From Pseudomonas haemolytica (GTDB lineage: Bacteria > Pseudomonadota > Gammaproteobacteria > Pseudomonadales > Pseudomonadaceae), in the NCBI RefSeq assembly GCF_009659625.1, contig NZ_VOIW01000001.1, positions 744,001 through 808,000 of the forward strand: a stretch of DNA of 64,000 nucleotides, read 5' to 3'. Of this stretch, positions 53,453 to 62,393 are shown piece by piece. Below the pieces are notes generated by a model. It was not told the DNA's origin and made no database searches. It worked only from the letters and a program-made list of their open reading frames with translations. Positions within the stretch are counted from its first letter, which is position 1; each line of letters opens with the position of its first letter. The position numbers were made by a program, and so were the translations under genes.

Positions 53453-54325
53453 TCAATTCAGTAGCGTTTTCAATTGCCCAATACCTGCCTCACCCAGCGG
53501 GAACACCGGCAGGCGCGGATTACCCACTTCCAAGCCGGTCAAGCGCAACCCGGCCTTGATCGTCGCCGGTAACCCGCCCTTGAGGATGAATTGCAGCAAA
53601 GGCAACTGGCGATAGAACAGCTCCCGCGCCTTGTTCAAGTCATTGGCCTGCACTGCGTGATACAGGTCTAGGTTGAGCTGCGGGATCAAGTTCGGCGCTG
53701 CAGTACACCAGCCTTTGGCACCAGCCGCGAAGGCTTCCAGAGCCAGCGGGTTGCAACCGTTGTAGAACGGCACGTCACTCTGGAGCTTCAACTGGTGCAT
53801 GCGCTGGATATCGCCGGTGCTCTCCTTGACCATGGTCACGTTGTCGACCTGCTTGAGGATGCGCAGGATCAGCTCCACCGACATATCGGTACCGCTGGTG
53901 GCCGGGTTGTTGTAGAGCATGATCGGCACGCCGATGCTGTCGCCAATCGCGGCGTAGTGGGCGAGGATTTCCGCTTCGCTGAGTTTCCAGTACGAGGCGG
54001 GCAGCACCATCACCACATCAGCGCCATGGGCTTCGGCATAACGTGCGCGGCGTACGGCCTTGGCGGTGGTCAGGTCGGACACGCTGACAATGGTCGGCAC
54101 GCGTTTGGCGACTTTCTCGAGGCTGTAGGCGCTGACTTCGTCCCACTCGGCATCGCTCAGGTAGGCGCCTTCGCCGGTACTGCCCAAGGGCGCGATGGCG
54201 TGTACGCCGCTGTCGATCAAGCGATCGATGGAGCGCCCGAGGGCATCGAGGTCAACGTGTTGGCCGTCAGCGCTGAACGGAGTGATGGTGTAGCCGATGA
54301 TGCCGTGAATAGTTGGGTTGGGCAT
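53453..54325 (-). CDS. Dihydrodipicolinate synthase/N-acetylneuraminate lyase family aldolase
   Basis: The 290-residue enzyme is a class I aldolase of the DapA family. GSTGEG (residues 48-53) binds the keto-acid carboxylate, Tyr138 lies in the YNNP motif, and Lys167 in TMVKESTGD forms the Schiff base. True DapA is usually a housekeeping gene elsewhere, so this is more likely a catabolic keto-acid lyase or dehydratase. It lies 28 bp after the class II aldolase-like gene, in an apparent two-gene operon controlled by the divergent XRE-cupin regulator. Confidence 0.85.
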   Translation of the reverse strand: MPNPTIHGIIGYTITPFSADGQHVDLDALGRSIDRLIDSGVHAIAPLGSTGEGAYLSDAEWDEVSAYSLEKVAKRVPTIVSVSDLTTAKAVRRARYAEAHGADVVMVLPASYWKLSEAEILAHYAAIGDSIGVPIMLYNNPATSGTDMSVELILRILKQVDNVTMVKESTGDIQRMHQLKLQSDVPFYNGCNPLALEAFAAGAKGWCTAAPNLIPQLNLDLYHAVQANDLNKARELFYRQLPLLQFILKGGLPATIKAGLRLTGLEVGNPRLPVFPLGEAGIGQLKTLLN

Positions 54326-54353
54326 GGGAAAACTCCGGTCGAAAAAGGGGCAA

Positions 54354-55136
54354 TCAGTTCAGGCAATCGGCGTGCTTGCGCAGGTTTTGCCGGGCGTAGT
54401 AATTGAACGCGGCGCCGTGGCGCTTGGGCTTGGAGATCCAGTCATGGGCCTCGCGCCCCAGCTCCGGCAGGATCGGTTTGACGGTGCCTGCGGCCATCGC
54501 CAGCAACTGCAACTTGGCCGCTCGTTCGATCAGTTGCGCAATGACACAGGCTTCTTCGATGCTGGCACCCGTGGACAACTGGCCGTGGTGCGAGAGCAGG
54601 ATCGCGCGCTTGTCGCCCAGGGCCGTGGTGATAATTTCGCCTTCTTCATTGCCCACCGGCACGCCGGGCCAGGCTTCCAGGAACGCGCAGTCTTCGTACA
54701 GCGGGCAGAGGTCCATGTGCGACACCTGCAGCGGCACTTCCAGCATCGACAGCGCGGCAATGTGCGTCGGGTGCGTATGGATGATGCAGTTTACATCCGG
54801 CCGGCCACGGTACACCCAGGTGTGAAAACGGTTGGCCGGGTTGGGAATGCCATGGCCTTCCAGCACTTCAAGGTCTTCGTTGACCAGCAGCAGGTTGCTG
54901 GCGGTAATTTCGTCAAAACCCAGGCCCAGTTGTTGGGTGTAGTAGGTGCCAGGGGTCGGCCCGCGTGCGGTGATCTGCCCGGCCAGGCCGGAGTCGTGGC
55001 CATGCTCGAACAGGATTCGGCAGGTCAGTGCCAGCTTTTGGCGGTCGGTCCACGTATTATCTGCCAGGTTGTTTTGCATCTGGCTCAGGGCTTGCTTGAC
55101 CAGTTGGTCTTTTGGGAGTGCTAATGTCTTGGCCAT
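54354..55136 (-). CDS. Class II aldolase/adducin family protein
   Basis: The 260-residue protein has the class II aldolase fold: GHDSGLAGQITARGPTPGTY, the zinc-ligand cluster IIHTHPTH (His120 and His122 within it), and a later LLSHHGQLSTG supplying another His. Such proteins act as aldolases or decarboxylases on sugar acids, phosphorylated sugars or related hydroxy-acids. The ATG at 55136 is used; the longer in-frame start at 55241 would run across the palindromic operator. It is followed by the DapA-like gene. Confidence 0.85.
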   Translation of the reverse strand: MAKTLALPKDQLVKQALSQMQNNLADNTWTDRQKLALTCRILFEHGHDSGLAGQITARGPTPGTYYTQQLGLGFDEITASNLLLVNEDLEVLEGHGIPNPANRFHTWVYRGRPDVNCIIHTHPTHIAALSMLEVPLQVSHMDLCPLYEDCAFLEAWPGVPVGNEEGEIITTALGDKRAILLSHHGQLSTGASIEEACVIAQLIERAAKLQLLAMAAGTVKPILPELGREAHDWISKPKRHGAAFNYYARQNLRKHADCLN

Positions 55137-55234
55137 ATCGGTGTCCTTTGGGTGGTTCAATGGACGTCGGATTTGCTGCTCGCCCGCTGCTCGCAAGGTC
55201 GTTGGGTGAATGCAAATGACACTAAACATGCTAT

Positions 55235-55251
55235 ATGACACATTGTGTCAT
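55235..55251. promoter_or_regulatory. Perfect palindrome between the aldolase operon and the XRE-cupin gene
   Basis: ATGACACATTGTGTCAT is an exact 17-bp palindrome centred at 55243 in the 160-bp divergent intergenic region. A related half-site AATGACAC lies at 55215-55222. It is the likely operator of the adjacent XRE-family regulator. Confidence 0.78.
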
Positions 55252-55296
55252 TGGCAAGCATGGCTCATCGCTTTCTGCATGGATTAACCGCAGCAA

Positions 55297-55824
55297 ATGT
55301 CTATCCGTTTGAAATTATTGAGAAAAAAACTTGGCGTAACCCTGGAGGCACTGGCCGAAAAGTCCGGGATGACCAAGAGTTACCTGTCGAAAGTCGAACG
55401 CGGGCTCAACACGCCCTCCATCGCCGCTGCGCTGAAACTGGCCAAGGCGTTGAACGTGAAGGTTGAAGAGTTGTTCAGCGAAGACAGCGTCAGCCTTGAC
55501 AGCTACAGCCTGGTGCGCAGCCATGAACGTCCCGACACCGCGCCGGGTTACGCGGTGCTCGCCCATCAAGTCAGCGAGCGCAGCCTGCTGCCGTTCATTA
55601 TCTACCCGCCGGCGGAGTTCACTGACAAGACCTTCAAGGAGCATTTGGGCGAGGAGTTTTTGTTCGTGCATGAAGGCCAGGTGGAAGTGGACTTCATGAA
55701 CGAGCGAGTACTGCTGGAGCGTGGCGACGCGCTGCACTTCAACGCACAGAAACCTCATCGGATTCGCTCGGTGGGAGAGGTGCAGGCGCAGTTGCTGGTG
55801 GTGGTGCACAGCTCTGAGGAGTAA
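55297..55824 (+). CDS. XRE-family transcriptional regulator with C-terminal cupin domain
   Basis: The 175-residue protein has an N-terminal HTH_3 (LRKKLGVTLEALAEKSGMTK, SYLSKVERGLNTPSIAAALK) and a C-terminal cupin (EFLFVHEGQVEVDFMNERVL, RGDALHFNAQKPHRIRS) that should bind the small-molecule effector. Regulators of this build (PuuR/SutR type) usually repress a neighbouring catabolic operon. It is divergent from the aldolase genes across a perfect palindrome. The inducer is unknown. Confidence 0.9.
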   Translation: MSIRLKLLRKKLGVTLEALAEKSGMTKSYLSKVERGLNTPSIAAALKLAKALNVKVEELFSEDSVSLDSYSLVRSHERPDTAPGYAVLAHQVSERSLLPFIIYPPAEFTDKTFKEHLGEEFLFVHEGQVEVDFMNERVLLERGDALHFNAQKPHRIRSVGEVQAQLLVVVHSSEE

Positions 55825-55852
55825 CGCTTGTCGCAACCTGAAATGCAGTCAG

Positions 55853-55941
55853 TGTGGCAGGGGGCTTGCTCCCGATTGCGGTGGATCAGTCAGCTCATCT
55901 GTAGCTGACTCTCTGCAATCGGGAGCAAGCCCCCTCCCACA
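55853..55941. repeat. REPIN-type inverted pair after the XRE-cupin gene
   Basis: The 27 bases at 55853-55879 pair with 55915-55941, differing at one position (TGTGGCAGG in place of TGTGGGAGG). Same family as the pair after pcaG. Confidence 0.87.
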
Positions 55942-55964
55942 GTTGATCTTCTTTGTTCAGTAGA

Positions 55965-56981
55965 TCAGTGTTCGACCGGCACTGACAGCGCCGGGTTACC
56001 CAGCGGATGCGTGCGCGCCGCGAAGAATTTCAGCTGCGCTCCAGTACCTTCAAACAACTCCGAATACCGCCGCTTCTGCTGACGGATAAAACCATCGCTG
56101 CGCCCCGAAACCGAGATCGCCAGCGTGCTGATGCTCGCCTGGCGAATCGCATCCACCAGGTGCTTGTCCTGCGGCCCCAAGTCATGGCCGAAGATGCACA
56201 GTGCGCCTTCATGGCTCAGCAGTTGCTCATAACAGAACGACAGGTAATCCGAACTGCGGATGCTCTTGAGCTTCTCTTCCACCTTGCCTTCACTGACGAA
56301 CAGCGGCACATCGTCCAGGGTCTTGATCGTGTTGTTGATCGCAAAACTGCTGAGCAAGGTGCTGTCGGTGGATGGCAGTTTGCGTGCCGTGCCGTCAAGG
56401 TTGCGCACCAGGTGCAGGCCGCCGTGCAGGTAGAGGATGCGCGTGGTGTCGGCGTGGGTATTGCGCAGGTCGAAGCTGGCGTCGGCGCTGCGGAACAGGT
56501 CATCAATGCCCGGTGTGTGCAGGATCGCCCAGTAGTTGAGCAAGTCGTAGTTGCTGGTGAATACCGTGGCGTAGTTCGCCAACTCACGGTTGATGATCGC
56601 CAGCGTCGTCGGCTGCACCAGACGCCAGGGAATATGCACCGTGTGGATGGTGTTGATCAGCGCTTCCTTGATCGCGTAGTAACGGTTACGCGGCGCCGCC
56701 GAACTGACCGCCAGGGCCTTGTTGACCCGACTGGTGGTTTTCAAGGCGCCCAGGGCTTGCTCGAAGCTGCGGGTTTGCAAGGCGTCAAATACGCTGAGTT
56801 CGGATTGGCTCAGGGGTTTTTCTTCAACGGTACGCGCATTTTCAAACAGCGAGTCGTAGGCAAAGTCTTCCCAAATCGTACGGCTGGCGCCGTTGCCGAT
56901 CAGAATCCCACTGAAGTCGAGGGCAGCGCCCAGGACGCTCCAGTCTTCAAGGTGGGCGTCACTATCCTGGAAATCCTTCAT
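55965..56981 (-). CDS. DUF4917 protein with SIR2-like NAD-binding fold
   Basis: The 338-residue protein has the ordered motifs of SIR2-like domains. LIGNGAS (27-33) is a Gly-rich nucleotide loop, FTSNYDLLNYW (141-151) matches the TxNYD motif, YLHGGLH (184-190) supplies the catalytic-type His, and a late IFGHDLGPQDKHLVDAI resembles the GxSxxD segment. No signal or membrane span is seen. SIR2-like domains of this type act as NAD hydrolases in several phage-defence systems, but DUF4917 itself has no function known to me. It stands alone, convergent with a regulator gene. Confidence 0.82.
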   Translation of the reverse strand: MKDFQDSDAHLEDWSVLGAALDFSGILIGNGASRTIWEDFAYDSLFENARTVEEKPLSQSELSVFDALQTRSFEQALGALKTTSRVNKALAVSSAAPRNRYYAIKEALINTIHTVHIPWRLVQPTTLAIINRELANYATVFTSNYDLLNYWAILHTPGIDDLFRSADASFDLRNTHADTTRILYLHGGLHLVRNLDGTARKLPSTDSTLLSSFAINNTIKTLDDVPLFVSEGKVEEKLKSIRSSDYLSFCYEQLLSHEGALCIFGHDLGPQDKHLVDAIRQASISTLAISVSGRSDGFIRQQKRRYSELFEGTGAQLKFFAARTHPLGNPALSVPVEH

Positions 56982-57104
56982 TGCGGCGGGTCTACTCGAA
57001 ATCGGCTGGGTGGTGACTTTATCACGAGCTGGCGTTGATCCTGATCAAGATGCGCCACGCGGTACGGGTTGATTCTGTCGGCATAACGCCTCTGAGGATT
57101 GACC

Positions 57105-58253
57105 ATGAGCAGCACGTTCTTCATCCCCGCCGTCAACATCATGGGCATCGACTGCCTCGACGAAGCCATGACCGCCATTCGCAACTACGGCTTTCGCAAA
57201 GCATTGATCGTTACCGACGTCGGGCTGGCCAAAACCGGCATGGCCAGCATGATCGCCGAGAAGCTGGCGATGCAGGACATCGACTCGGTGATCTACGACG
57301 GCGCCAAGCCCAACCCCACGGTGGAAAACGTCGAGAAAGGCCTGGCGTTGCTGCAACAGAGTGCCTGCGATTTCGTGGTATCCCTGGGCGGCGGTTCGCC
57401 CCATGACTGCGCCAAGGGTATCGCCCTGTGCGCCACCAACGGCGGGCGTATCGGCGACTACGAAGGTGTCGATCAGTCGAGCAAGCCGCAATTGCCGCTG
57501 GTGGCTATCAACACCACCGCCGGCACCGCCAGCGAGATGACGCGGTTCTGCATCATCACCGACGAAACCCGCCACGTAAAAATGGCAATTGTTGACCGCA
57601 ACGTCACGCCGCTGCTGTCGGTCAACGATCCGGCGCTGATGGTTGGCATGCCCAAGGGCCTCACTGCCGCCACCGGCATGGATGCGTTGACCCACGCCAT
57701 CGAAGCCTATGTATCCACCGCCGCCACGCCGATCACCGACGCCTGCGCGATCAAGGCGATCGAGCTGATCAGCGCCAACCTGCGCCTGGCGGTGCGCGAC
57801 GGCAGTGACATGGCCGCCCGGGAAAACATGGCCTACGCGCAGTTCCTCGCGGGCATGGCCTTCAACAACGCGTCCCTGGGTTTTGTACATGCCATGGCCC
57901 ATCAATTGGGCGGCTTGTACGACTTGCCCCATGGCGTATGCAACGCAGTGTTGTTGCCCCACGTACAAAGCTTCAATGCCAGTGTCAGCGCCAAGCGCCT
58001 GAGCGACGTGGCCCGCGCCCTTGGTGCGGACATCAAGGGTATTACTGCAGAAGAGGGCGCCCAGGCAGCCATCGCGGCGATCCGCGGGCTGTCCCAGGAC
58101 GTGGACATCCCAGCAGGCTTGCGTGAACTCGGCGCCAAGTTGCAGGACATTCCGCTGCTGGCTACCAATGCGCTGAAGGATGCATGTGGGCTGACCAATC
58201 CGCGGCGGGCGGATCAGCGTCAGATAGAGGAGATTTTTCGTAGCGCGTTTTGA
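57105..58253 (+). CDS. yiaY: Iron-containing alcohol dehydrogenase, YiaY type
   Basis: The 382-residue enzyme matches YiaY closely over its length: [39 protein letters not shown] as NAD loop, and [14 protein letters not shown] followed by [18 protein letters not shown], carrying the His ligands of the iron. It oxidises short alcohols or related compounds with NAD. The ATG at 57105 gives the family N-terminus; a TTG two codons upstream is possible. Its end overlaps the convergent MFS gene by 34 bp. Confidence 0.92.
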   Translation: MSSTFFIPAVNIMGIDCLDEAMTAIRNYGFRKALIVTDVGLAKTGMASMIAEKLAMQDIDSVIYDGAKPNPTVENVEKGLALLQQSACDFVVSLGGGSPHDCAKGIALCATNGGRIGDYEGVDQSSKPQLPLVAINTTAGTASEMTRFCIITDETRHVKMAIVDRNVTPLLSVNDPALMVGMPKGLTAATGMDALTHAIEAYVSTAATPITDACAIKAIELISANLRLAVRDGSDMAARENMAYAQFLAGMAFNNASLGFVHAMAHQLGGLYDLPHGVCNAVLLPHVQSFNASVSAKRLSDVARALGADIKGITAEEGAQAAIAAIRGLSQDVDIPAGLRELGAKLQDIPLLATNALKDACGLTNPRRADQRQIEEIFRSAF

Positions 58254-59407
58254 TCCGACCTGCAGCGGACGACGCATACAAACGCGCCGCCCGCCAACGC
58301 CACACACATCAACGCCAGCGGCCACGCCTGCTGACTCACCAGCAGGCTCGCCACGGCGCCGATCATCGCAGCCATCATCTGATGCATAAACCCGCTCAGG
58401 GCCATGGCGTAGGAGCCACTCACGGGTGACTCATCATTGGCCAGGGACAAACTGATGGGGTAACTCATCGACTGCCCCAGCACCGCCAGGCAATACGGCA
58501 ACCACAGCAGTACGGCGAGCCCGCTGGCAAACACACTGCTCAGCAAAAGGATGGCCGTACCGAGCAGCATAAATGCCACGCCTGCACTCATCATCGTCAA
58601 GCGGCCTGTGTGTGCAACGAAGCGATTGACCATCAACGCACCTGCCAGGTAAGCCCCGCTGATCGGCCAACCCAGCCAGCCGTACTCGGCAGCGCTCCAC
58701 TGAAAATGTCCCTGCAAAATCAGTGGTGCGCAGGTGTTGAATGCAATGATCACCCCGTAGCCCAAACCGCCGGCCAATGCCGCGTGCAGAAAGGGGGGAT
58801 GTCGCACAATCGCGGTGTAAATACGCCAGGCGCATGCCGAGGAACTGGCTTTTGCGGGCGTAGAAAATACCACCCGCTGCAACACCGCCATCAATGAGAT
58901 GGCCCCGATCGCCAACGTATAGAAGATCGACTTCCAGCCAAACGCCACTTGCAACAACGAACCTACGAATTGGGCGATACCCAAGGCGACCACGAAGGTC
59001 ATCCCCAGCCACGACAGACCCTTGGCCAATAGTGCGCCGCTGAAGCTGTCGCGCACCAACACCCGCGCCATGACGGACACACCGCCAGCCCCCAAACCCT
59101 GAAGCAGGCGCAAGGCCAGAAATGACTCAGTGTTGAACGCCGATGGAATCGCCGCACTCGCCAGGGCATACACCGCCAATGCTGCAAGTAACACTGGCTT
59201 TCTGCCAAACCGCTCACCCAGGCTACCCCACAGCAGCATTGGTAATGCCATGCCCACCAGGTACACCGCGAGGGCCAGCGCAACATAGTCTTCAGCGGCG
59301 GCTAGCGTTTGGGCGATAGCTGGGACGGCGGGCAGATAGCTGCTGATACCGGCTTGGGCGAGGAAGGCAGCGCTGCAGGCGAGGGCAAGAGTGATATTGC
59401 TTTTCAA
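58220..59407 (-). CDS. MFS transporter, drug/small-molecule exporter type
   Basis: The 395-residue protein has about 12 spans and the DHA1/Bcr-type features [16 protein letters not shown] in span 1 and [20 protein letters not shown] after span 2, plus [20 protein letters not shown]. The start is a TTG behind GAAGGA. It follows the low-GC alpha-oxoamine-synthase-like gene by 140 bp on the same strand. Export of that enzyme's product is therefore an attractive but unproven role. The 3' end overlaps yiaY by 34 bp. Confidence 0.83.
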   Translation of the reverse strand: MKSNITLALACSAAFLAQAGISSYLPAVPAIAQTLAAAEDYVALALAVYLVGMALPMLLWGSLGERFGRKPVLLAALAVYALASAAIPSAFNTESFLALRLLQGLGAGGVSVMARVLVRDSFSGALLAKGLSWLGMTFVVALGIAQFVGSLLQVAFGWKSIFYTLAIGAISLMAVLQRVVFSTPAKASSSACAWRIYTAIVRHPPFLHAALAGGLGYGVIIAFNTCAPLILQGHFQWSAAEYGWLGWPISGAYLAGALMVNRFVAHTGRLTMMSAGVAFMLLGTAILLLSSVFASGLAVLLWLPYCLAVLGQSMSYPISLSLANDESPVSGSYAMALSGFMHQMMAAMIGAVASLLVSQQAWPLALMCVALAGGAFVCVVRCRSDQNALRKISSI

Positions 59408-59547
59408 TAGAAGTTGTCCTTCATCCTAACCCTGCAGGAAACATTGCTAGTTCGGCATGATTTACACGGTTTCCAATCACCCCCCAGTAGTTGCAGTTGC
59501 TAATTGTTGGTCAGGTAAGTGGTCTTGGGTTGTAGTGTGAGTTGATA

Positions 59548-60774
59548 TTAGTTGTTGATTTTATATTTGTCCATTAAGAGGGCTAGCTGCGTACAGAATG
59601 ATTTTATCGTTGTGTGACTCATATCTGCTCGAAGAGTTATGCGTACAGCAGCCCGCCCTCTTGGAACTACCGGAAAAAATACAGCAGATGTAAAAAAACC
59701 TATGTCCGAGAGTTGGATGGCGAGTGCATTTGCTTTGTCAGCCTCACCACAGGTAATCAGACGTATTGCCGTGTATGTGCCGTGTTGTTCGGTATGTATT
59801 AGTTTGTCAAATAGTTGGATGTTGGATTGGAGTTTTTCTTGAAGTGTGCGCAGTTCTTCAGTTTGATGTATTTTTAGCGAGGCCAGTCCTGCCCCAATAG
59901 CTGCTGAGTTTAGACTCTGCGACCAATTGCTAGGGCCTCCATAACGATACATCAAACTTTTTTGCTGTTCGGTGCCAAACATTATCAATCCTCCGCTAGC
60001 ACCAAAAGATTTCCCTAAAGAAGCTACAATTAACGTCTGATCGTCTAGCGCTCGCATGCAGGGTCGGATGAAGCCATACCCTTTCTCTCCGAAGGCCGAT
60101 AGAGCATGTGAGTCGTCCATATAGAGAAACAGTCCGTAACGGGCTTTTAAGTAGAGCAGTCCCTCAACGTCCGCAACGCCACCCATGCTATATATTCCGT
60201 CAGCTATATACGCGACATATTTGCGTTTTTTACATAAGTCCTCAATGAAAGAAAGGTCGTTGTGGGGGGCGGTCTTGACTTCAGTTTCATCAGCGCATGC
60301 GGCTTTGATGTGATTCATCGAGTAGTGAGATTGTTTGTCGAATACCATCGTTGGCGGGCAGTTGTTAGTAAAAGCACCGCTCGCGAGCAGGGGGAGCAGT
60401 CCAGAACTAGCAGCGCTGCAAGACAAAGTGCTTAAACAAATTGAGTTAAAGTGAGCTGATAGTTCTAGTTCGTACCGTTCGAGTATTTCCAATTTGCATC
60501 TGTTTTTTGAATTTGCAATTCGGAGGGTTTTGGCTTCCCTTATTCCTTGTATCGCGCCGTCTATTATACTTGGGTGGTGGTCGAGCCCGAGATATGAGGT
60601 TGTGCAGAAGTGATGGAGGTTACGTTCATATTGATCTGTTAGGTAGTTGTTGTGTGTGACGGTGACATTGAGTTCGCATATTCGCCCCCTCTTCGCTGAG
60701 TGCCAGTCTGTTTCGGCTAATTCGATAAGTTTTTTGTAATTTGAGAATTTGTTTGTAAGTGATGAGCTTTCCAC
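59548..60774 (-). CDS. Low-GC alpha-oxoamine synthase-like PLP enzyme (KBL/AONS/CqsA fold)
   Basis: The 408-residue protein has the class II aminotransferase layout of alpha-oxoamine synthases: TSYLGLDHHPSI (59-70), DKQSHYSM, a DGIYSMGGV turn (192-200), MDDSHALSAFGEKGYG (219-234) with Asp and His for PLP, Lys255 in ASLGKSFGASGG as Schiff base, and RITLRADMSHT near the C-terminus. Such enzymes condense an amino acid with an acyl-CoA, giving an aminoketone. Position 221 is Asp where many members have Glu. The GTG start follows AAAGGACGG. GC was 112 of 240 bases in four sampled lines, well below the surroundings, suggesting transfer. The product is unknown. Confidence 0.82.
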   Translation of the reverse strand: MESSSLTNKFSNYKKLIELAETDWHSAKRGRICELNVTVTHNNYLTDQYERNLHHFCTTSYLGLDHHPSIIDGAIQGIREAKTLRIANSKNRCKLEILERYELELSAHFNSICLSTLSCSAASSGLLPLLASGAFTNNCPPTMVFDKQSHYSMNHIKAACADETEVKTAPHNDLSFIEDLCKKRKYVAYIADGIYSMGGVADVEGLLYLKARYGLFLYMDDSHALSAFGEKGYGFIRPCMRALDDQTLIVASLGKSFGASGGLIMFGTEQQKSLMYRYGGPSNWSQSLNSAAIGAGLASLKIHQTEELRTLQEKLQSNIQLFDKLIHTEQHGTYTAIRLITCGEADKANALAIQLSDIGFFTSAVFFPVVPRGRAAVRITLRADMSHTTIKSFCTQLALLMDKYKINN

Positions 60775-61129
60775 TTTTCTAGCCGTCCTTTGGGGTTTCG
60801 GAAAACAGTAGCGGGAAAGTTCTATTTCGATAAGTCAGACGATTCCTATGCGCACCTCTCCGAATGGAGTTTTTGGTGTGTGCGAAATCCTACTTTTTGT
60901 GATGGCAAAGGAATGTCATCTGAGTAGCTACCTTCAACGTTCTGCTGTATTGGTGGACGATCCGAATGTATGGTTTCGAACGCGTAAAATTTTTCTCAAT
61001 GGCATACGAATCGGTGGGATTGTGCGTCCCTGGATTGAGTAAGGTGTCAGTGTGCAGAGCGGATTTTCCGATAGCGTTCAAAAGGCTCGTATGTCGGCTC
61101 GCCCAGTCAGTAGGATGAAGGAGTATTTA
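60775..61129. other. AT-richer intergenic region beside the oxoamine-synthase gene
   Basis: This 355-bp gap holds the presumed promoter of the minus-strand enzyme gene and the leader of the next gene. Short open frames occur on both strands (60848-61042 plus, 60890-61081 minus) but neither has a good start site or recognisable content. No operator, terminator or RNA was recognised. Confidence 0.5.
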
Positions 61130-61804
61130 ATGAGAGTTCTGTTATTCGGCGCCACCGGCATGGTCGGCCAGGGCGTGCTGCGCGAGTGCCTGCTGGCGGC
61201 TGATGTGCAGGAAGTCGTCGCCGTCGGCCGCACGCCCTTGACCCAGGAACACGGCAAGCTGCACCAGGTGCTGCACAGCGACATGCTGGATTTCCAACCC
61301 CTGGAAAACCTGCTGCAAGGTTTTGAGGCGTGTTTCTTTTGCCTCGGCGTTTCGTCGGCAGGCATGAAGGAAGCCCGGTACACCCACCTCACCTATGACC
61401 TGACCCTGGTCGCGGCCAGCACCCTGGCACGGCTCAACCCACAGATGACGTTTATCTACGTGTCGGGTGCCGGTACTGACAGTTCCGAGGTGGGCAAGTC
61501 GATGTGGGCGCGGGTCAAGGGCAAGACGGAAAATGCCTTGCTGCGCCTGCCATTCAAGGCGGTGTACCTGTTCCGCCCGGGGATCATCCAGCCGTTGCAT
61601 GGCGTACGTTCGAAAACGCCGTTGTACCGATCTTTCTACAGCGTGCTCGGGCCGTTGCTCTCGTTTGTGCGGCGGACAAAACCGGGTTGGGTGGTGAGCA
61701 CCGAGACCGTCGGCCGGGCGATGTTGCAGGCCGCGAGCCAGGGCGCGCCGCAGCCGGTGGTCGAGCAGGCCGAGATCAATCGCCTGGCCGCTGAGCGTCG
61801 CTGA
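61130..61804 (+). CDS. NAD(P)-binding Rossmann-fold protein, atypical SDR
   Basis: The 224-residue protein begins MRVLLFGATGMVGQGVLREC, the GxxGxxG dinucleotide-binding motif, and contains VVAVGRTPL, CFFCLGVSSAGMKEA and FIYVSGAGTD. It resembles HTATIP2/YbjT-like atypical short-chain dehydrogenases, which lack the full YxxxK site. The ATG at 61130 follows AAGGAG. The catalytic role is unknown. Composition is typical of the genome, so it lies outside the low-GC segment. Confidence 0.83.
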   Translation: MRVLLFGATGMVGQGVLRECLLAADVQEVVAVGRTPLTQEHGKLHQVLHSDMLDFQPLENLLQGFEACFFCLGVSSAGMKEARYTHLTYDLTLVAASTLARLNPQMTFIYVSGAGTDSSEVGKSMWARVKGKTENALLRLPFKAVYLFRPGIIQPLHGVRSKTPLYRSFYSVLGPLLSFVRRTKPGWVVSTETVGRAMLQAASQGAPQPVVEQAEINRLAAERR

Positions 61805-61835
61805 TAGTGCACAGGAGCCTGGTGTCTCGATCTGA

Positions 61836-62324
61836 TCAGCTGGCCGTTGCCACTACGCGAGCGGGTATGGCGCTGAACTGAATCAACGCCACGCCGGCGA
61901 TCAACAACAGCGCGCCCAGCACCCGCGGCGTGGTCAACTGGCGTTCCACCAGGCCGAACAGGCCGAAGTGGTCGAGCAGCAACGACGCGAGAATCTGCCC
62001 GGCCATGGCCAGCGCAATAAACCCTGATGCACCCAGTTTGGGTAGCAGCATCAATGCCAACGAGATAAAACACACGCCGAAGGCACCCCCGGCCCACATC
62101 CACAACGGTGCCTTGCTGATAAAGGCCAAGCTCGGCAGTGGTAAACGCAGCGCCACGATCACCGGCAGCAGCACGATGATACTCACCAGTAACGAAGCCA
62201 GCGTGGCCCACAACGGATGGCCGAGCCCGCGCCCGAGGTTGGCGTTGATCGCACTTTGAAACGGCACCACCGCCCCGGCGATCACCGCCAGCGCTAACAA
62301 ACCCAGCCAATGCAAGGTGGTCAT
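61836..62324 (-). CDS. DMT superfamily transporter, YdcZ/DUF606 type
   Basis: The 162-residue membrane protein has five hydrophobic spans, with VVPFQSAINANLGRGLGHPL near the N-terminus, which is the YdcZ signature, then GAFGVCFISLALMLLPKLGA and GFIALAMAGQILASLLLDHF. YdcZ members are single-half DMT proteins of unknown substrate. It is divergent from the LysR gene 62394-63311, which probably regulates it. Confidence 0.86.
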   Translation of the reverse strand: MTTLHWLGLLALAVIAGAVVPFQSAINANLGRGLGHPLWATLASLLVSIIVLLPVIVALRLPLPSLAFISKAPLWMWAGGAFGVCFISLALMLLPKLGASGFIALAMAGQILASLLLDHFGLFGLVERQLTTPRVLGALLLIAGVALIQFSAIPARVVATAS

Positions 62325-62393
62325 CTCACTATCTCCCAGAGGTTTTGCTGGACTCTAGGCTATTCGTCACGCAAATTTAAATTCCAAGTTCTT

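Noticed and set aside
60848..61042. A 64-codon frame (MRTSPNGVFG) in the low-GC gap
   Set aside because: No ribosome binding site, no recognisable motif, and an overlapping frame on the other strand of equal length; kept only as part of the intergenic entry.
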